From Alitta virens (Eukaryota > Annelida > Polychaeta > Phyllodocida > Nereididae), in NCBI GenBank assembly GCA_932294295.1, contig OW028582.1, forward strand, positions 838,315 through 902,314: a DNA stretch of 64,000 nucleotides. Direction: 5' to 3'. Of this stretch, positions 33,071-46,261 are shown piece after piece. Position 1 is the first letter of the stretch. Each line of letters begins with the position of its first letter. The position numbers were made by a program, and so were the translations under genes. The notes under the pieces were generated by a model. It saw only the letters and a program-made list of their open reading frames with translations, was not told the origin of the DNA and ran no database searches.

Positions 33071-34079
33071 TAATCAATTTGGGAAGGTTCTTAAACCTAA
33101 TTGCCTCAAAGAAAGTGGTCCTATATTTATGGAGTGTGGTGTATAATGGTAATCTTTTGTTCAACATATATATTATTGGAAATATTTTGAAGTTCATTGT
33201 GGAATGGTGAAAGCAATTTCTATAAAAATTCAACAACTCGAAATGTATTGGAAAGGTTACCCTTAAAAAGTTTTGCCAGACATTGTGAAAACAGATGCGT
33301 TGTAAAACCAGAACAGTTGTATGTTTTTGCAATTCTGTTTCCATGATAATAATGTATCGTGAGATCAGAAAAATGAACCAGCGGTGGTCCAGCTCTGTGT
33401 ATGGATGATTAATTTATCATCCATCTGTGAGTTACATCATTGAATATTTTATGCTATCTTAAACTATTCAGACGATATATCAGCAGCTTTAGCATATCAG
33501 ATAACATTAGGAGTGTGTACATTATTAGATAAAGCTGTTTAATAAAACAAGCTATGGGTTATAATGCCATTGATGTGTATGCTGGCATATAAAAATGCCC
33601 TGGAAACATGTGTGAGCGATATTTCCACTTCTCAGCTTGCACATTAACACCAGGGGGCATTGGTGTAGGCCGCTAGGTGGCAGTGTGCATCAGTGGCTCC
33701 CTCATCAAGTGTCAGGGTTTGAAATATCACCACACCAGGGTGTCTCTCAGGGAAATGTGCTGACTGCTAGTCTGGAGTCAGAACCCGGACAAACCTGCCC
33801 TAATGACCTATATATATAGACTACTTTCTACTCATCAAAGGAACTGAACTCAACTGGCTTGTTTTTCACATTGGCAACACATTATAATTCCATATGACTG
33901 GCCTTTTACAAAATCATAATAATAAGCATAACAAATATTCATTATCATATTATAATGTGACTGTTCCCCATAATTTTGATATTAGTTATGATGTGCCAAA
34001 GTTGGGAAGATCCCAGTAGCCAGGTACTGAAGTTGGGACCACCCCGGTGATAATGCTGAGATGATAATGAGATGGTGAC
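33071..34079. other. Intergenic DNA
   Basis: An ORF of 111 codons on the minus strand (33009-33344) runs from the SINE-tail array into A+T-rich sequence and has no recognisable domain. Nothing else supported. Confidence 0.45.
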
Positions 34080-34312
34080 AGATTCAGATTCATTCATTTT
34101 ATTTCACATTCATAAGACATATATTATAAACTTAATTTTCGAAACATTTTGTACATAATGTGAGGAGACCCCACTAAGAACGTATCCCTTCGCTATCGTG
34201 GGGCCACCTACAGGGATTAAAGATTCATAAAATACTTGTTATACTATTTCACATAAACAAAACAAAAATATGAACAGTGCTCTTCATCAATGATGACATA
34301 TACGAAAGGTAT
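34080..34312 (-). repeat. LINE-like 3' end, opposite orientation
   Basis: Reverse complement of 29636-29812, slightly longer. It begins with AGATTCAGATTCATTCATTT, the tail read backwards. Together the two copies face each other across about 4.3 kb. Confidence 0.6.
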
Positions 34313-36238
34313 GATATAAGATTATTCATATTGTACATAAGATACCATTGAGCTCCAAGATGGATTGGCAAACCTAATTTTCCACCCCATGGGGTGGACG
34401 GGCAGATTTGCCATCCACCTGTAGCTCAGACTAAGGTCAAGGTGTGTAATCACTGAATAAATGCCATAATATGCATGAAAGACAATAGAGTCTATTCACT
34501 GAGCAGCCCTGAATTCAGCAGGACATATTACTCATTTTGCTTTTCAGACACAGTAGATCAGAATTCACGGAGTTCCATAAATATAATTTTCACAGGGAAA
34601 TAACAGAAATCAATTGAATGATAAGATGTCAAATATACAATAAAATGCACTACAAATACTGCTGATAGGATGCAATTTGCTTCAGCCAATCATAGTCGAG
34701 GACGGGAACTTTTTCAGCCAATATAATCGCAGTATTCTGTCATAGCCACCTGGTGGAAATATAGATAACCTTGCGTGAAAATCCACTATTAGTTCGACAG
34801 TTTGGTGCTTTATATGCAGATATCAGGTGAAATTTTAATTTTCAACTCCCATCTAAACGTTTATTGTATAGTTCATCCTTCTGTAAAATGACCGTCTATC
34901 TTAAATATGTCGATTAAAATTATTTATTGCATGTAACCGCTTAAATTAGATTTGCTTGTAACCATTTGCAATGTCTTCCCAAAATTGAAAACACATTTAT
35001 TTTTATTAATTTGTATCATACTGTACCGTTGATAATACACATTTTGTAAGAACTCAGTCAGTTTGTATTACCAGCTGGCGAATGTGATGATGACATGGTA
35101 AAACACAAAATCAAAACTATAACAGTAAAATATACTTGGTTTAATTAATCTGTATTATCACCATCCAAACAGTCTTAATAGACTTTTGACTTTACAATTA
35201 CACCCTGGAATGCCTGTTCAAGCTTGAGCATTTCTCAACCCCCTGGGGAGTATACGGCTCGTTGCACAGAATTACCTGCAGGGGCTAAGCACTTACAGTT
35301 GCCATCACTGCCTGCAGCCATGTACCCATTTACACCTGGGTGGAGTGGAACAAAGAGCTACCGAGGATATGCTTAGTTAAATACATGAAATATATCTATA
35401 AGTTACAAAATAAACAAGTTTGCATCCATAGCCAAAAAAAGATGGTCATTTCCTTCAAAAACTAGGCCAGCCAGCCAGCTGAATATCATTACACTTCAAT
35501 ATTTTGCCTTGGTTAACCATGGGTTACTACATCAAAGATGCTGCGAAATTGCACTAGTGTACCAGAAAAATAACATCTGGTGAGGAATTTGAGAGCCTAG
35601 CAGACACATGTTTAATATCTGTTGACTGAGCTTACCTGCACTAAGACTGAGCTTACCTGCACTAAAAGCATACCAAAATATATTCAGTATGACTAAATAA
35701 TATTAGTCTATAACTTGGTAACTATGTACCTAGATGTGTGGACGTTTCAGTGCCAGCAGTGCCGTTTCGAAATATGACCATTCCGGCTGTGGGCATTTTG
35801 ACCTGATGCATATTAATGGCTCATCTTGCATTTTTATGGCGTCTGGAGGAGAATGTATATGGAAATACTTTAACCTAGGACACATCATATCAAGAGATGC
35901 ATATGTGTGGCCGGATGCCTAATGTCTGTTGGAATCTGACACACAAAATTGGTGCCAAATTTGGTGCTGTATACTTCATTTTAAGGTCTTTTTTTTTGGA
36001 TGGGACTAATCATAAAATGGACATATACTCTGATATATCAGTGTCAATTTTACTCTATCTGCACATTACATAACTTACAATCAAATCCTAAAAGCACATG
36101 CAATATAATATTTCATACTTTTTAATATGATGCATGACAGCTTCTTGTTACACATTGCTTTAACCTATATAGCTTTTGTTTTGTCCTAAAAAAGCTATTT
36201 TTAAAAATAGACATATTTGTCTTACATCAATGCTGATG
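34313..36238. other. Intergenic DNA with SINE fragments
   Basis: 35048-35105 is a reversed family B SINE tail. 35215-35385 is a SINE-like piece (GGGGAGTATACGGCTCGTTG, then ACCCATTTACACCTGGGTGG) whose last block resembles ACCCATTGCACTTGGGTGGG in the 38.7 kb repeat. No gene recognised. Confidence 0.5.
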
Positions 36239-36345
36239 GTGATAGATAGATAGATAAGATAAGATAGATACTATTGATAAGATAGACAGATAAGATAGAT
36301 ACATAAGATAGATCGATAGATCGACAGATAGAGAGACAGATCATA
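36239..36345 (+). repeat. (GATA)n-type microsatellite
   Basis: Interrupted GATA/GATAA/GACA runs, next to the left end of the large palindrome. It is probably the remains of a reversed TATC tail. Confidence 0.9.
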
Positions 36346-36480
36346 GATATATATACTTTATGTATCAGATTAAAACTAGATCCAAAAGAAACTTTTATTT
36401 TAATATCTTGATACAAAAACGTGTGGACATAATCTTTACTATTTCTGTTATAAATGCATTTGACTTTGCTGGATGCATCA

Positions 36481-37870
36481 GAATGGATTGCTGACCATTA
36501 CAAAATGAAAGTAAATCCCACCTACAGCTAGTTCTAAATTTCCCCAAGGACCTGAATGGGTCATAACAATTTGGGAATAATGGCAATGGGGCTGGTTCAG
36601 CCTTGCCAATATCCCATGAGATCAAAAGTTATTTCTTTAAGAGCCGAGAGACATTTGTTCTGCTAATTGAAATATTGCAGCCTGTTTGGTAAGGATGCTC
36701 TGCGTGGCATATAAATAGCTGGCTATAGGAGTGTAAAGGTAGAATCTTCAGCCATTGGCAAGTAAACAAAAACAAGCAATAGCATCAATTGACAATATCT
36801 ATTGCAACCGTGAAGTTAAATTATAGCTTATAATGTTGAATATATATTTGTCTAAAATACATTAAAAATGTAATTCATTGACCTTCCGGCCAGTGAAGAC
36901 ATTGCAGTGAGTATTACTATATTGGTTTATCACTCACTGAGACCCCCACCCCACCCAGGAAAGGTTGCTGGAGTGTCTCTATCCCCCCCCCCCTCAGGTC
37001 TAAAATTTCTTGGGCCTAATTTGTTAATGGTGAAGTGGGCCAGCGGGCAGTGAAAATATATGTGGTATATGACAATGTCTAATGTGGCAATGCTACTGGA
37101 TCTGAAGATTAGTCAGCTTATATAACCAGCTGCAGGCTGATGTAATGATTGGATGATAAGACTACTTGGAGTCCACACCATGTATCTCTGTTTCAGAAAC
37201 ACCCATAGCATTTTTCTTTTGTAACTACCGCTTTGACATGACTTGTGTTATCCGTCATAAGCTTCATGACATCCGTCTTATTCATGTGTCAACGTGACAC
37301 GAGATCCTGTCAACGTCTTAACGTCACGTCACTGACGTCAGTAGCAACAGCTTCAAATGACAGGTGATGCGACCTATTCCTTATATGATGACAATGCCAT
37401 GACACTGGTGTTTAGCATTGTCAGAGTGACAGAGAGTGACACTGGGATGATTTCTGATTGTGACTCAAATGGGTTAGTTATCCTACCTCTGCAAGGGCAT
37501 TTCGCTCCATGTCATTCTCGCTTACCTTGATCCTTTGCAGTACGGTGTTTTCATTAAGGTTAGTCAGTGCTGACATCTGATGAGAATAATCAATGGTTGT
37601 CATGATCTTGGGCTATCAAGACTGACAAAAGTAATATAATTGATTGTAGGTGTAAAATAGTCTCCAGTTCTGCAATATGGTATGAATTAGAGGCTGTTTC
37701 TTCCACAATTATTTAGGATAGAGAGATGCCTTCAAATACCACGGTTAGGCCAATTGTTATTAGTTATGTTAGTGGATTTGGACAAAGTCAATTAGTTCTA
37801 GATGTAGAATAAGTCGAATAGCTTTGAACAGTTTATTAGCCTAATACCAGACTACCTGACCTTGTCCAGC
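36481..37870 (+). repeat. Left arm of large imperfect palindrome
   Basis: Its reverse complement matches 42140-44002 over most of its length. Shared landmarks are CAATCCATTCT at the outer end, the C/G run with TAAAATTTCTTGGGCC, the CGTCTTAACGTCACGTCACTG block and CAGTTTATTAGCCTAAT at the inner end. A related but internally shortened copy is 54020-55316. It contains no convincing ORF. Confidence 0.8.
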
Positions 37871-38619
37871 TCTGTCTCCAGATCCGTTTATTTCATTTCT
37901 CTGAGTGGTTGGTTCCTTTTGATTGATTGTTTGATCAGTTAAAAGACACAAGGGCCCTAGCTTAATTTGCTTAAAGTACATTTGTTGTGTGGCTTGCATA
38001 TATGTCCTTCCTAAAATACGACCCATCAGGAAAAAGTAAACCAAGAAAAAAGTTAAGTAAAGTGTAGTGCTGTTTTGATCACAGGGGGAGCTGTAAGTCA
38101 GTTAAGGGGCCAATTAGGGGGGCCTTAAGGGTGCATCACAATCTCAGCACCCTCTGTCGCTTGTCACTTGCAGACCACGTGACTAGAATCACCCCTCCTT
38201 ATAAACTTGTTGCATCTCTTGATGGATTCCAGGAAGTCAGGAAAAAAGGCAGGAAAAAACAGATATCTGCAGATGGTTGGAGATTTAGGTGTAGTGCATA
38301 GCAGATCATGACTTTCCATGATTGCAGTGAAACAGCACTTAACTCCCTTTTTGTTTTGTTTAAGTTAAAATTTCAATACATTTCGAAAATAGCTTCATGA
38401 AATATATTCAAACGTGACAAAGCACTATTGCTTATCATGCCACATGTTTGCCACAAAACCTTAATATCTTTTTGGTCTCATATTTGCTGATAAACAAAAC
38501 ATTATGTTTTTGTTTGTCACATCTCTGCAACCATTCACATTCAGTTGACAAAGTTTAGAATGGTATCATTCAGTCTCAACTGACTTTACAGTTGCAATCT
38601 TGACTGGACTGAGTCTTTC

Positions 38620-38880
38620 TCAACTCAGGAGTTGGAAATATTTGGCATTGAAACATGGTTTACCACAGAAGCTTAAGAGCTCACTGCCTGATGCCAAGTA
38701 CCCATTGCACTTGGGTGGGGTGAGGCAATGGTTGAAGATCTGCCCAACTCCTCCATACCATGGTTGATGTTTCAAAACTGCTACATCATGAATATCAGGC
38801 AAACACATTTTAAAGCCACTACACTGTGTAAATAAAGTTTGCCAGCATAAACTACATATTGCGATATCTTCCACTATCAA
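38620..38880 (-). other. ORF conserved in three repeat copies (copy A)
   Basis: 86 codons, Cys-rich, with segments TQCSGFKMCLPDIHD and HQPWYGGVGQIF. The same frame is open at 53218-53472 (copy B) and 61358-61582 (copy C). Copy C carries an in-frame 3-bp insertion and a changed end. No known domain is recognised. The changes between copies include many amino-acid replacements, which favours recent duplication of open sequence over selection. Confidence 0.35.
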
Positions 38881-40469
38881 TTACATGTTTGAAAGTGATT
38901 TATTAAACAGGTATATGGTGTTGTAATTTGACATTCTATACGATTCGCATTTCTATTTGTTGACAGTCTAGTGCAATTATAATAAATCATGTCAATTATA
39001 TGTCCACTGTAAAGCAAATAACAGTATTATTTCATCTGTTCCCTTGGTTACTTTCATAAGCTACTTTTGACTTGTTTTCCCTTTGAAGTTTGTTGTCCAC
39101 ACTTTCTTGACCAGGTGATTTTCTTGGTTCTAAAAATAAAGGCTGTCAGTATGTGTGACATAGCTCTTCCCAGGGGCCACTTTATTTAGAGAACAGAATT
39201 AGAAGAGTGTCTGAATCTCTCCCCAGATGGAGCTTGTGTAGAGGAAGTCCTTTCAAGGAACGTCAGTTGCAATTTTCTTCAGAGAAGGACACTTTGAACC
39301 AAATTGCTCGCAAGTTGCGTTGACCTCAAAACCTCAGACTAGGCGAGAAGTCAGCATCATTTGGGCAAAAGGTATCTATGATAAAGCAGTAGAGGTCAAC
39401 ATAAACACTGTGATAGTTTAGTATAATGAAATATGTCCAAAATATTACAATATTACAATATACTTCACATAATGAATTTAGCATCTCTCATGTACACAGG
39501 CTTAAAATATTCAAGCTATTAATGACAATAGAAAGTTTTGGCCTATGTGGACACACCAGCAACACATCTGATCAGCTTAATAATTTGAAATTGATAATAA
39601 TTTGAAATTGATACAGTCCTTTAAGATCAGATGAGTAATATTTATCATCAGACATTGCAAAAACAAATTATACCTTAGATTTGACCAGGGGAATGGTCAG
39701 ATATTAGAATCCATTGTAAGGGTGTGGGTGCTCATTGTTTTTTTACGATAATCTTTGGAGTTAATTGTGATATGAATATTCATTCAGCATCCATAGTAAA
39801 TTCAGGAATTAAAATATTCCTTTTGTATTTTTTCTATTGAATGGAAATCATGGAATAGGCACCATGAAATTTTATGGATTTCTAATTTTATTATATATTT
39901 ACCACATTGCCTTATTTTTAAAATGTTGATAGCTATATATTGCACCAATGTATAATGTTTTTCACATGTGTGAATAAAGATATTTATATAAACATCAAAT
40001 ATTGCTAATAAAATTTGCTAGGCAAGTTAGTTAGTACACAGATCAGAACTTATTTTGATATACATTCATACTGTTTTTTAAGGCTATCACTTAAAGATGG
40101 CATCAGATTCTCTGGTACAACACAAAATTGGTTTCAGTCAATTCTTTAGCTGTTGGTTCACCATCTGTACAGTAGTTTACAAGTTACTGGTAAGATATGC
40201 CAAACTGCAGAAGTGTTTGGCTAATGTTTTGGTACGGCTTTGTATATTATCAGGTGCTTAGTTGGTGTAATGTTATGACAACAATGCCAAATGCAGAGAA
40301 ATACATTGGCCAGTGTCATTAGCAATTGGCGACAGGTGTGGTCCCTGTCTAGCTAATTAAGTCCCCCCTAATTACAGCCTGACAGAGGAAAGTGGTCTTT
40401 AAGGCCACTATAAACAACACTAAGGTCATCAGGGGGACACTGCCGAATACATTTTTACAGACATACCAT

Positions 40470-40682
40470 ATGACAGACCGACAGACAGAACCACAGTCAG
40501 ACAGACAGCTAGACGACTAGAAAGCTAGACAGAATGCCAGACAGTCAGCTTGACGGACAGTTTGACAGACAGCTAGACCGACAGACAGACCGACATCTAG
40601 ACAGACAGCTTGACAGACAGCTGGACAGACTGCTAGACAGACAGCTAGACAGACAGCTAGACAGACTGTCTAAATTCAGACA
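40470..40682 (+). repeat. (CAGA/GACA)n microsatellite
   Basis: A run of CAGACAGN units with CTAGA variants. Its reversed counterpart is the CTGT run at about 51700-51840. The Asp-Arg-Gln-Leu repeat ORF across it is an artefact. Confidence 0.92.
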
Positions 40683-41579
40683 TCCTAGCAACAAGCTATC
40701 CAGACAAAATAATAGTTAAAATGCAAGATAATAAAATGGACAGACACACAGACTGACAGAAAAACTTTTTTTACAACAGAGAGACAAGATTTACATGTAT
40801 ACAATATAAAAATAATAATTAAGAAAATATTTTTGAAAAAGGATAGGGGGAAAAATAATGAGAGGGATTGAGAAATATATTCATGTGGTTATATGATTTC
40901 TCATTATTGTTGGGAGATCTTCCAAAGGCTTTTGGCTTAAGATTAATGAAATACTGGAGAGACATCCATATCAGTCCATAAAATCTGCAAGACCACTTAT
41001 AGAGATTGTCAGAAAACACACAATGAATATGTTCAATTCTCATTTTGTTTTCTTGGTTATATTTGCAATTTGATGACGTTTCTTTCACTGAACCCTTTTC
41101 CATTAAAACCCATTAAGTCATATGATGCCAGAGGTCTATGATTTCCTGGTAAATATTGTGTATTTTAAGTGAACAGAAACCCAAGTAAAATGCAAATTCT
41201 ACAAAATGTAAAATTCAAAACATACCTTTTAACTGCGCATGAAATATTAGTAGCAGCAAAGAACAGCATTGAGGGATTCCAGTGTCATGAGTTTGCATGA
41301 TTGAGAGAAATATGAATCGGCTTCAAATTATCAGGAAAGATTAATACAGGAAGAATGAAACAAATACCTGGTTTTGAAGGAGATAGATTTGTTAATGTGT
41401 ATTTTGAAGTAAAGGGAGTAGTTCCCGTCAGTTGAAAATGATCTAATTACAAAAATTCCTGCATTGCACATCTGATTTACTTAAAATACACCAGGCAAGT
41501 TATTGTATTTGTCAATACCATGGAACCTGGCCATTAAGACCACCATTGGTGTACATATTACTGGTCTTAATTAATGGTG

Positions 41580-41760
41580 AGGTGGTCTTAATAGAAAGGT
41601 ATAACATAGTGGGAGGAGTATATTTGGGTTAATAGTAAGATGATCTTGATAGTGAGGTGGTCTTGATAGTGAGGTTGTCTTGAAAGTGAGGTTGTCTTTA
41701 TGATGCAATGGTCTTGATAGTGAGGTGGACATAGTAGTGAGGTGGTCTTATAAGTAAGAA
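41580..41760 (+). repeat. 17-bp minisatellite, array 1
   Basis: Diverged units of GTGAGGTGGTCTTAATA type, preceded by the AACCTGGCCATTAAGACCAC module. Reversed counterpart at 50610-50850. Confidence 0.85.
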
Positions 41761-42139
41761 ATATGCTATATATGGCTCAGCCAACCAAGTTCACTGTACT
41801 GACAGTATGTCGCATGTTTTCAAACCTTGCATTTTCCACCATTTTCTGGTTTTTATGCTTCAAAGGAGAAGATACACACGAGCGCATGGCGAGTGTAATT
41901 GTGTTGCTTCTGTCACGAAACTGCCCGCTAATTAATCATGACACAATAAATCTGACTCTCTGTGCATGTGTAATTGCTCAGCCAATCAGAACCGCCAAAC
42001 AGCATCACATGATGCTACCAAGATATGTGCCTAGACAAATGAAACGTGTTATTTATTAATCAAACTATTTTTCCTCAGGTTAAAGTGATCATATTGCTTA
42101 AAATATTAAAGAAATCATGAATGATTAAAAAAACTTTTG

Positions 42140-44002
42140 AAAAGTGATGGTCAAAATTAATAAGAGCTGGACAGGGTCAGGTGGTCTGATATTAGGCTAA
42201 TAAACTGCTCCAAGTAATTCGCTAATTCTACACCTTGAACTCACTGAATTTGCCCAAATCCACATACATAACAATGATGCTGACAAATTTGGAATTTGAA
42301 TCACCAGCATTCACCAATGTGATAGTGTGGTGGCAGTGCTAAGCGATAAAAACTACTGTATAATAAGGTATGGTATTAATAATTGGTTTTTACCGCTAAG
42401 CTCTGCCAATGCATTATCACGTTGGCGAACACCTGTGTTCAAAGGCATCTCTCTATCTTAATCAATTGTGGAAGAAACAGATTCCAATTAATACAATATT
42501 TTACAACTGTGTCTATGTTGATGTAAGTAAAAGATCCCACTGTAAGTGATAAGGCAAAATTCTTCGTATGATAATGGACATAAAACCAATCCATGCATAT
42601 CTATACCTAACTGAAACTATCGCCATTCGATACATATAACAACATTCCCAGATATTTATCTCTGTAAAAGCTGCTTCAAATGTCATCTTCATTGAGCGTA
42701 CTGTCCTATCACAAAGCTGTCATAGTTCCAACTTCCATCACCTAGTGCTCATCAGTAGCTGGTTGGATTTCATCATCTTCATTGTGTGACTGGAGACTAT
42801 TTGACACATTTGATCCATTCTGTGACTATCATCAGTGTTGATAGCCAAAGATCATGACTACTATTGATTATTTTCATCAGATCTCAGCACCTGACTGCAC
42901 TTAATGACAACATCCCACAGCAAAGGATCATGGAAAGTGAGAATTACATGGAGCGAAATGACCTAGGATAACTAACCCATTTGAGTCACGATCAAAAATC
43001 ATCCCAGTGTCACTCAGTGTCACTCGGACATTGCTAAACGCCCGTGTCATATCAGTGTCATCATGAAAGGCATAGGTCGCATCACCTGTCATACGACGCT
43101 GTTGTTACTGATGTCAATGACGTGACGTTAAGACGTTGACAGGATCTCGTGTCACGTTGACACATGAATAAGACGAATGTCATGATGCTCATGACATGAC
43201 ATGTTATCATATGACGGATAAAGAATAACACAAGTCATGTCGACAGGGTATAGTCTCACAATAATACAAATACTATGGCTGTTACAGAAACAGATACATA
43301 GTGTGGACTCCAAATAGTCTTTTTATCCAATCATTACATCAGCCTGCAGCTGGTTATATAAGGTGACTAACCTTCAGATCCAGTAGCATTGACACATTAG
43401 ACATTGTCATATACCACTAATATTTACACTGCATGAAGAAACCCCGCTGGCCTAGTTCCACTTCACTCTTAAAACATTAGGCCCAAGAAATTTTAGACCT
43501 GTAGGGGGGGGGGACAACCTTTCCTGGGTGGGGTGGGGTCTCAGTGAGTGATAAACCAATAGAGTAATACTCCATGCAATGTTTTCACTGGCTGGAAGAT
43601 CAATTATTTCCATTTATAAAGTATTCTAGACAAATATATATTCAACATTATAAGCTATAATGTTATTTCAAGGTTGCAATAGGTATTGTCAATTGATCCT
43701 GTTGCTTTATTTTGTTCACTTGCCAATTGCTGAAGATTCTACCGTTAGACTCCTAGCTTCCTTATTTATATGCCACGCAGAGCATCCTTACCAAACAGAC
43801 TGCAATATTTCAATTAGCAGAACAAATGTCTCTCGGCTCTTAAAGAAATAACTTTTGATCTCATGGGATATTGGCAAGGCTGAACCAGACCCATTGTCAT
43901 TATTCCCAAATTGTTATGACCCACTCAGGTTCTTGGGGAAATTTAGGACCATGCTGTAGGTGGGATTTACTTTCATTTTTTAATGGTTAACAATCCATTC
44001 TA
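42140..44002 (-). repeat. Right arm of the large palindrome
   Basis: Reverse-complement partner of 36481-37870, longer by several insertions, for example around 42300-42400. At 42690-44002 it is also a direct copy of 54030-55266. It carries a family B SINE tail (about 43300-43385) and a G-rich run at 43504-43538. Beyond its end, 44002-44045 continues with AGAACTTGC...TTTCCACATCTATC, the terminus shared with the composite SINE at 30.9 kb. Confidence 0.8.
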
Positions 44003-44045
44003 GAACTTGCTTTTTGAGGCCTGCACTTTCCACATCTATCTATCT

Positions 44046-44759
44046 TTATAAAGAAAATGGCGTTTGTGATAAAAAATTATTAAATATGGCATCTCTAAAA
44101 TTACATTAATTATACAGAGCAATTGTGATAAATTGGCCAAGCATATTGATACCTGCATGATTAAAATATTAATTGGCATTTATAAAATCAGGTACATTGA
44201 ATTCCAGCCCAATGAAATTGACCTGATTGGCTGAAAATTCAATTTCCAAATCATGTCAGATTTTGCAAAATGAAAGAAAACTCGTTTTAGTAATTCACGG
44301 AAATGAAAATAAATATTTGCCCCTTAAGCAAGCATGTGATGACCCAGATCGAATATCTCACAATTAAACATGCTTATTCTGTTTTTTTGTTAATCATCGA
44401 AAATGGAATATACACTATTCAAAGTCATCGTAACTATATTGATTGTAACTAATATATATCATTCTACATAATTTAACCTGTAGCCAAATGAATTCCACAA
44501 AATAAAAAGGTAAACAAAAAACACACAAAATGTTTTCGTAATGGCACTACTGGTTCAATAGTTTTTTATGAAGAGTCCATACATGTTACTCATGGGTGGG
44601 GGTATTTAACTTGCCTCATTCTCAAGGTTATGTACATATCATGAGAAGTCAACTTTGACAATTTGGAAATACCAGCAAATTAATTGATTTATATGATGGG
44701 ACTCTTTCTGTTTCCAGACATTATTTATTTTGTTTTTCTAAGTAGACTTCACTGCAATT
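44046..44759. other. Intergenic DNA
   Basis: A+T-rich; nothing recognised. Confidence 0.45.
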
Positions 44760-45345
44760 AAATCCAAAAAAATTTAATCGGATCACATGATATGAAATGT
44801 GCCAAAAAACGCATATACGTAGAATTCTGCCAAAAATAGCCAGAAAATAAATCGATTCATATCTTTGTCTAGAAATTCAAGATTATATGGATACTTTTTT
44901 TCTACTGTTTTTGCAATCAAATATTAAATTTCCATCACTTGAATTATATGTTTCACTCTCTGAAAGCCATTTAATGTATGTTTTGGAATTAACCAGCAAA
45001 AATATCTGAACCAAAATAAGCATTTATAAGGCACAATTTATTGGTCTTAATAGTGAGGTGGTAGTAATAGTGAGGTGTTGTTAATAGTCAGGTGGTCTTA
45101 AAAGTGAGGTGTTAATAGGGAGGTGGTCTTAATAGTGAGGCGATCCTAATATTGAGGTAGTTTAATTCATCCATTTTCGGCGATTGTTAGACTTCATATG
45201 TATGTAACATGCCATAAACTATGCGAAGATAGTTTTTAGTGATAAACATGAAACATACCCAGCTGTAATTACTCTGTATAGTCTAAGCAGTCAGATAATA
45301 AATGGCTTTCAATTAGAGAAATTCCATTATGATGATATGATAAGG
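44760..45345. repeat. Dispersed repeat with minisatellite (copy at 59915-60475)
   Basis: It shares TTTAATCGGATCACATGATA, the minisatellite (here 45048-45165) and CATCCATTTTCGGCGA...CATAAACTATGCGAAGATAG with 59915-60475, in direct orientation. A reversed SINE tail follows at 45325-45370. Confidence 0.8.
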
Positions 45346-46261
45346 CTGCTTGGAGTCCACACCATTTCACACATTTACAGTTAATGGAAGGAAATAAAAC
45401 AAACGGGGAACTCTAAGTTTAAAAACAAATATCTGTCTTTTTAAACATAATGTTTATGCTATGATAAAGAAATCCATTAAATAAAAGATTACAAGCAAAG
45501 TCCGATTATGACGTTTAACATAGTAATCTGGCAAAGTAAATATACTCCATAAACCAATAAATATTTATATTCATATGGCATAAAAAAATGTCTGATGTTT
45601 GAAATAGAAAAATCAGTTTGGTAAACAAACCCATGGTGCTCCTTAATGGTCAATCAATCAGCAATTTTGAGTATTAAACACATCATTGGACTATTTCAGT
45701 TTTTGACTAAAAGTCTTTTTAACTATCATTTGACTAACTCTTAGCAGTGTCTGAAACAACTGACCCTCATTGCGAATTGACTAACAAATAAGTGACCTTA
45801 ATCTGACCAGTCAACCATTATTAACCAATGTACAATGGTTTAGGATTTTTTCTCCGGCATACATTTTAGTTATAACATTGACGGGGCAGATAAAAGTGAC
45901 ATATAAATAAAATCTGACAAATTTTTTAGTCAAATCGGCTATGGAGTCAGTCACTCTAAACCTGTTGAAGTTATTCTGTGTACCATTTGTTGAAATGTCT
46001 AATAAATTCTCAGTCAAAAGGTCTCATTTATTATTATACAAATTAGCCGTATTGACAAACAAATTAGCTAGAGAGCTCTTAGCCTAACTTGGCAGTGCCT
46101 AAATATTGGTGCCTAAGCCAAGGCAATTTCATATCATATAGATAGTTGAGGGAAATGAAGTAATTTGTCAGTATGGGCATCTCATATGTGAATATTGCTG
46201 AAGCGCCATTTAATATCACCAATTTTTGGACCCAAGTATATCCTGTTTTTTGTTTTATCCC

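Larger units (their letters stand above)
37871..42139 (+). repeat. Loop of the palindrome: large repeat unit, copy A
   Basis: About 4.3 kb that recurs reversed at about 50205-54020 (copy B) and in part, in direct orientation, at about 60660-64000 (copy C). It includes the 38620-38880 ORF that is conserved among copies, a CAGA/GACA microsatellite (40470-40680), the 17-bp minisatellite (41580-41760), and a block with AATTAATCATGACACAATAA near its right end. No transposase, reverse transcriptase or helicase motif is visible, so it would be non-autonomous. Confidence 0.75.

Noticed and set aside
33009..33344. 111-codon minus-strand ORF
   Set aside because: It begins in A+T-rich DNA and ends in the SINE-tail array; hydrophobic and basic composition typical of A+T-rich chance ORFs.
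40534..40719. ORF of Asp-Arg-Gln-Leu repeats
   Set aside because: Translation of the CAGA microsatellite.
41580..41760. CRISPR-like array
   Set aside because: Units are contiguous and diverged without spacers of constant length, and the genome is eukaryotic; it is a minisatellite.
41763..42059. 98-codon ORF and its partner at 50359-50589
   Set aside because: They lie on opposite-sense copies of the same repeat in different frames, with no recognised domain.
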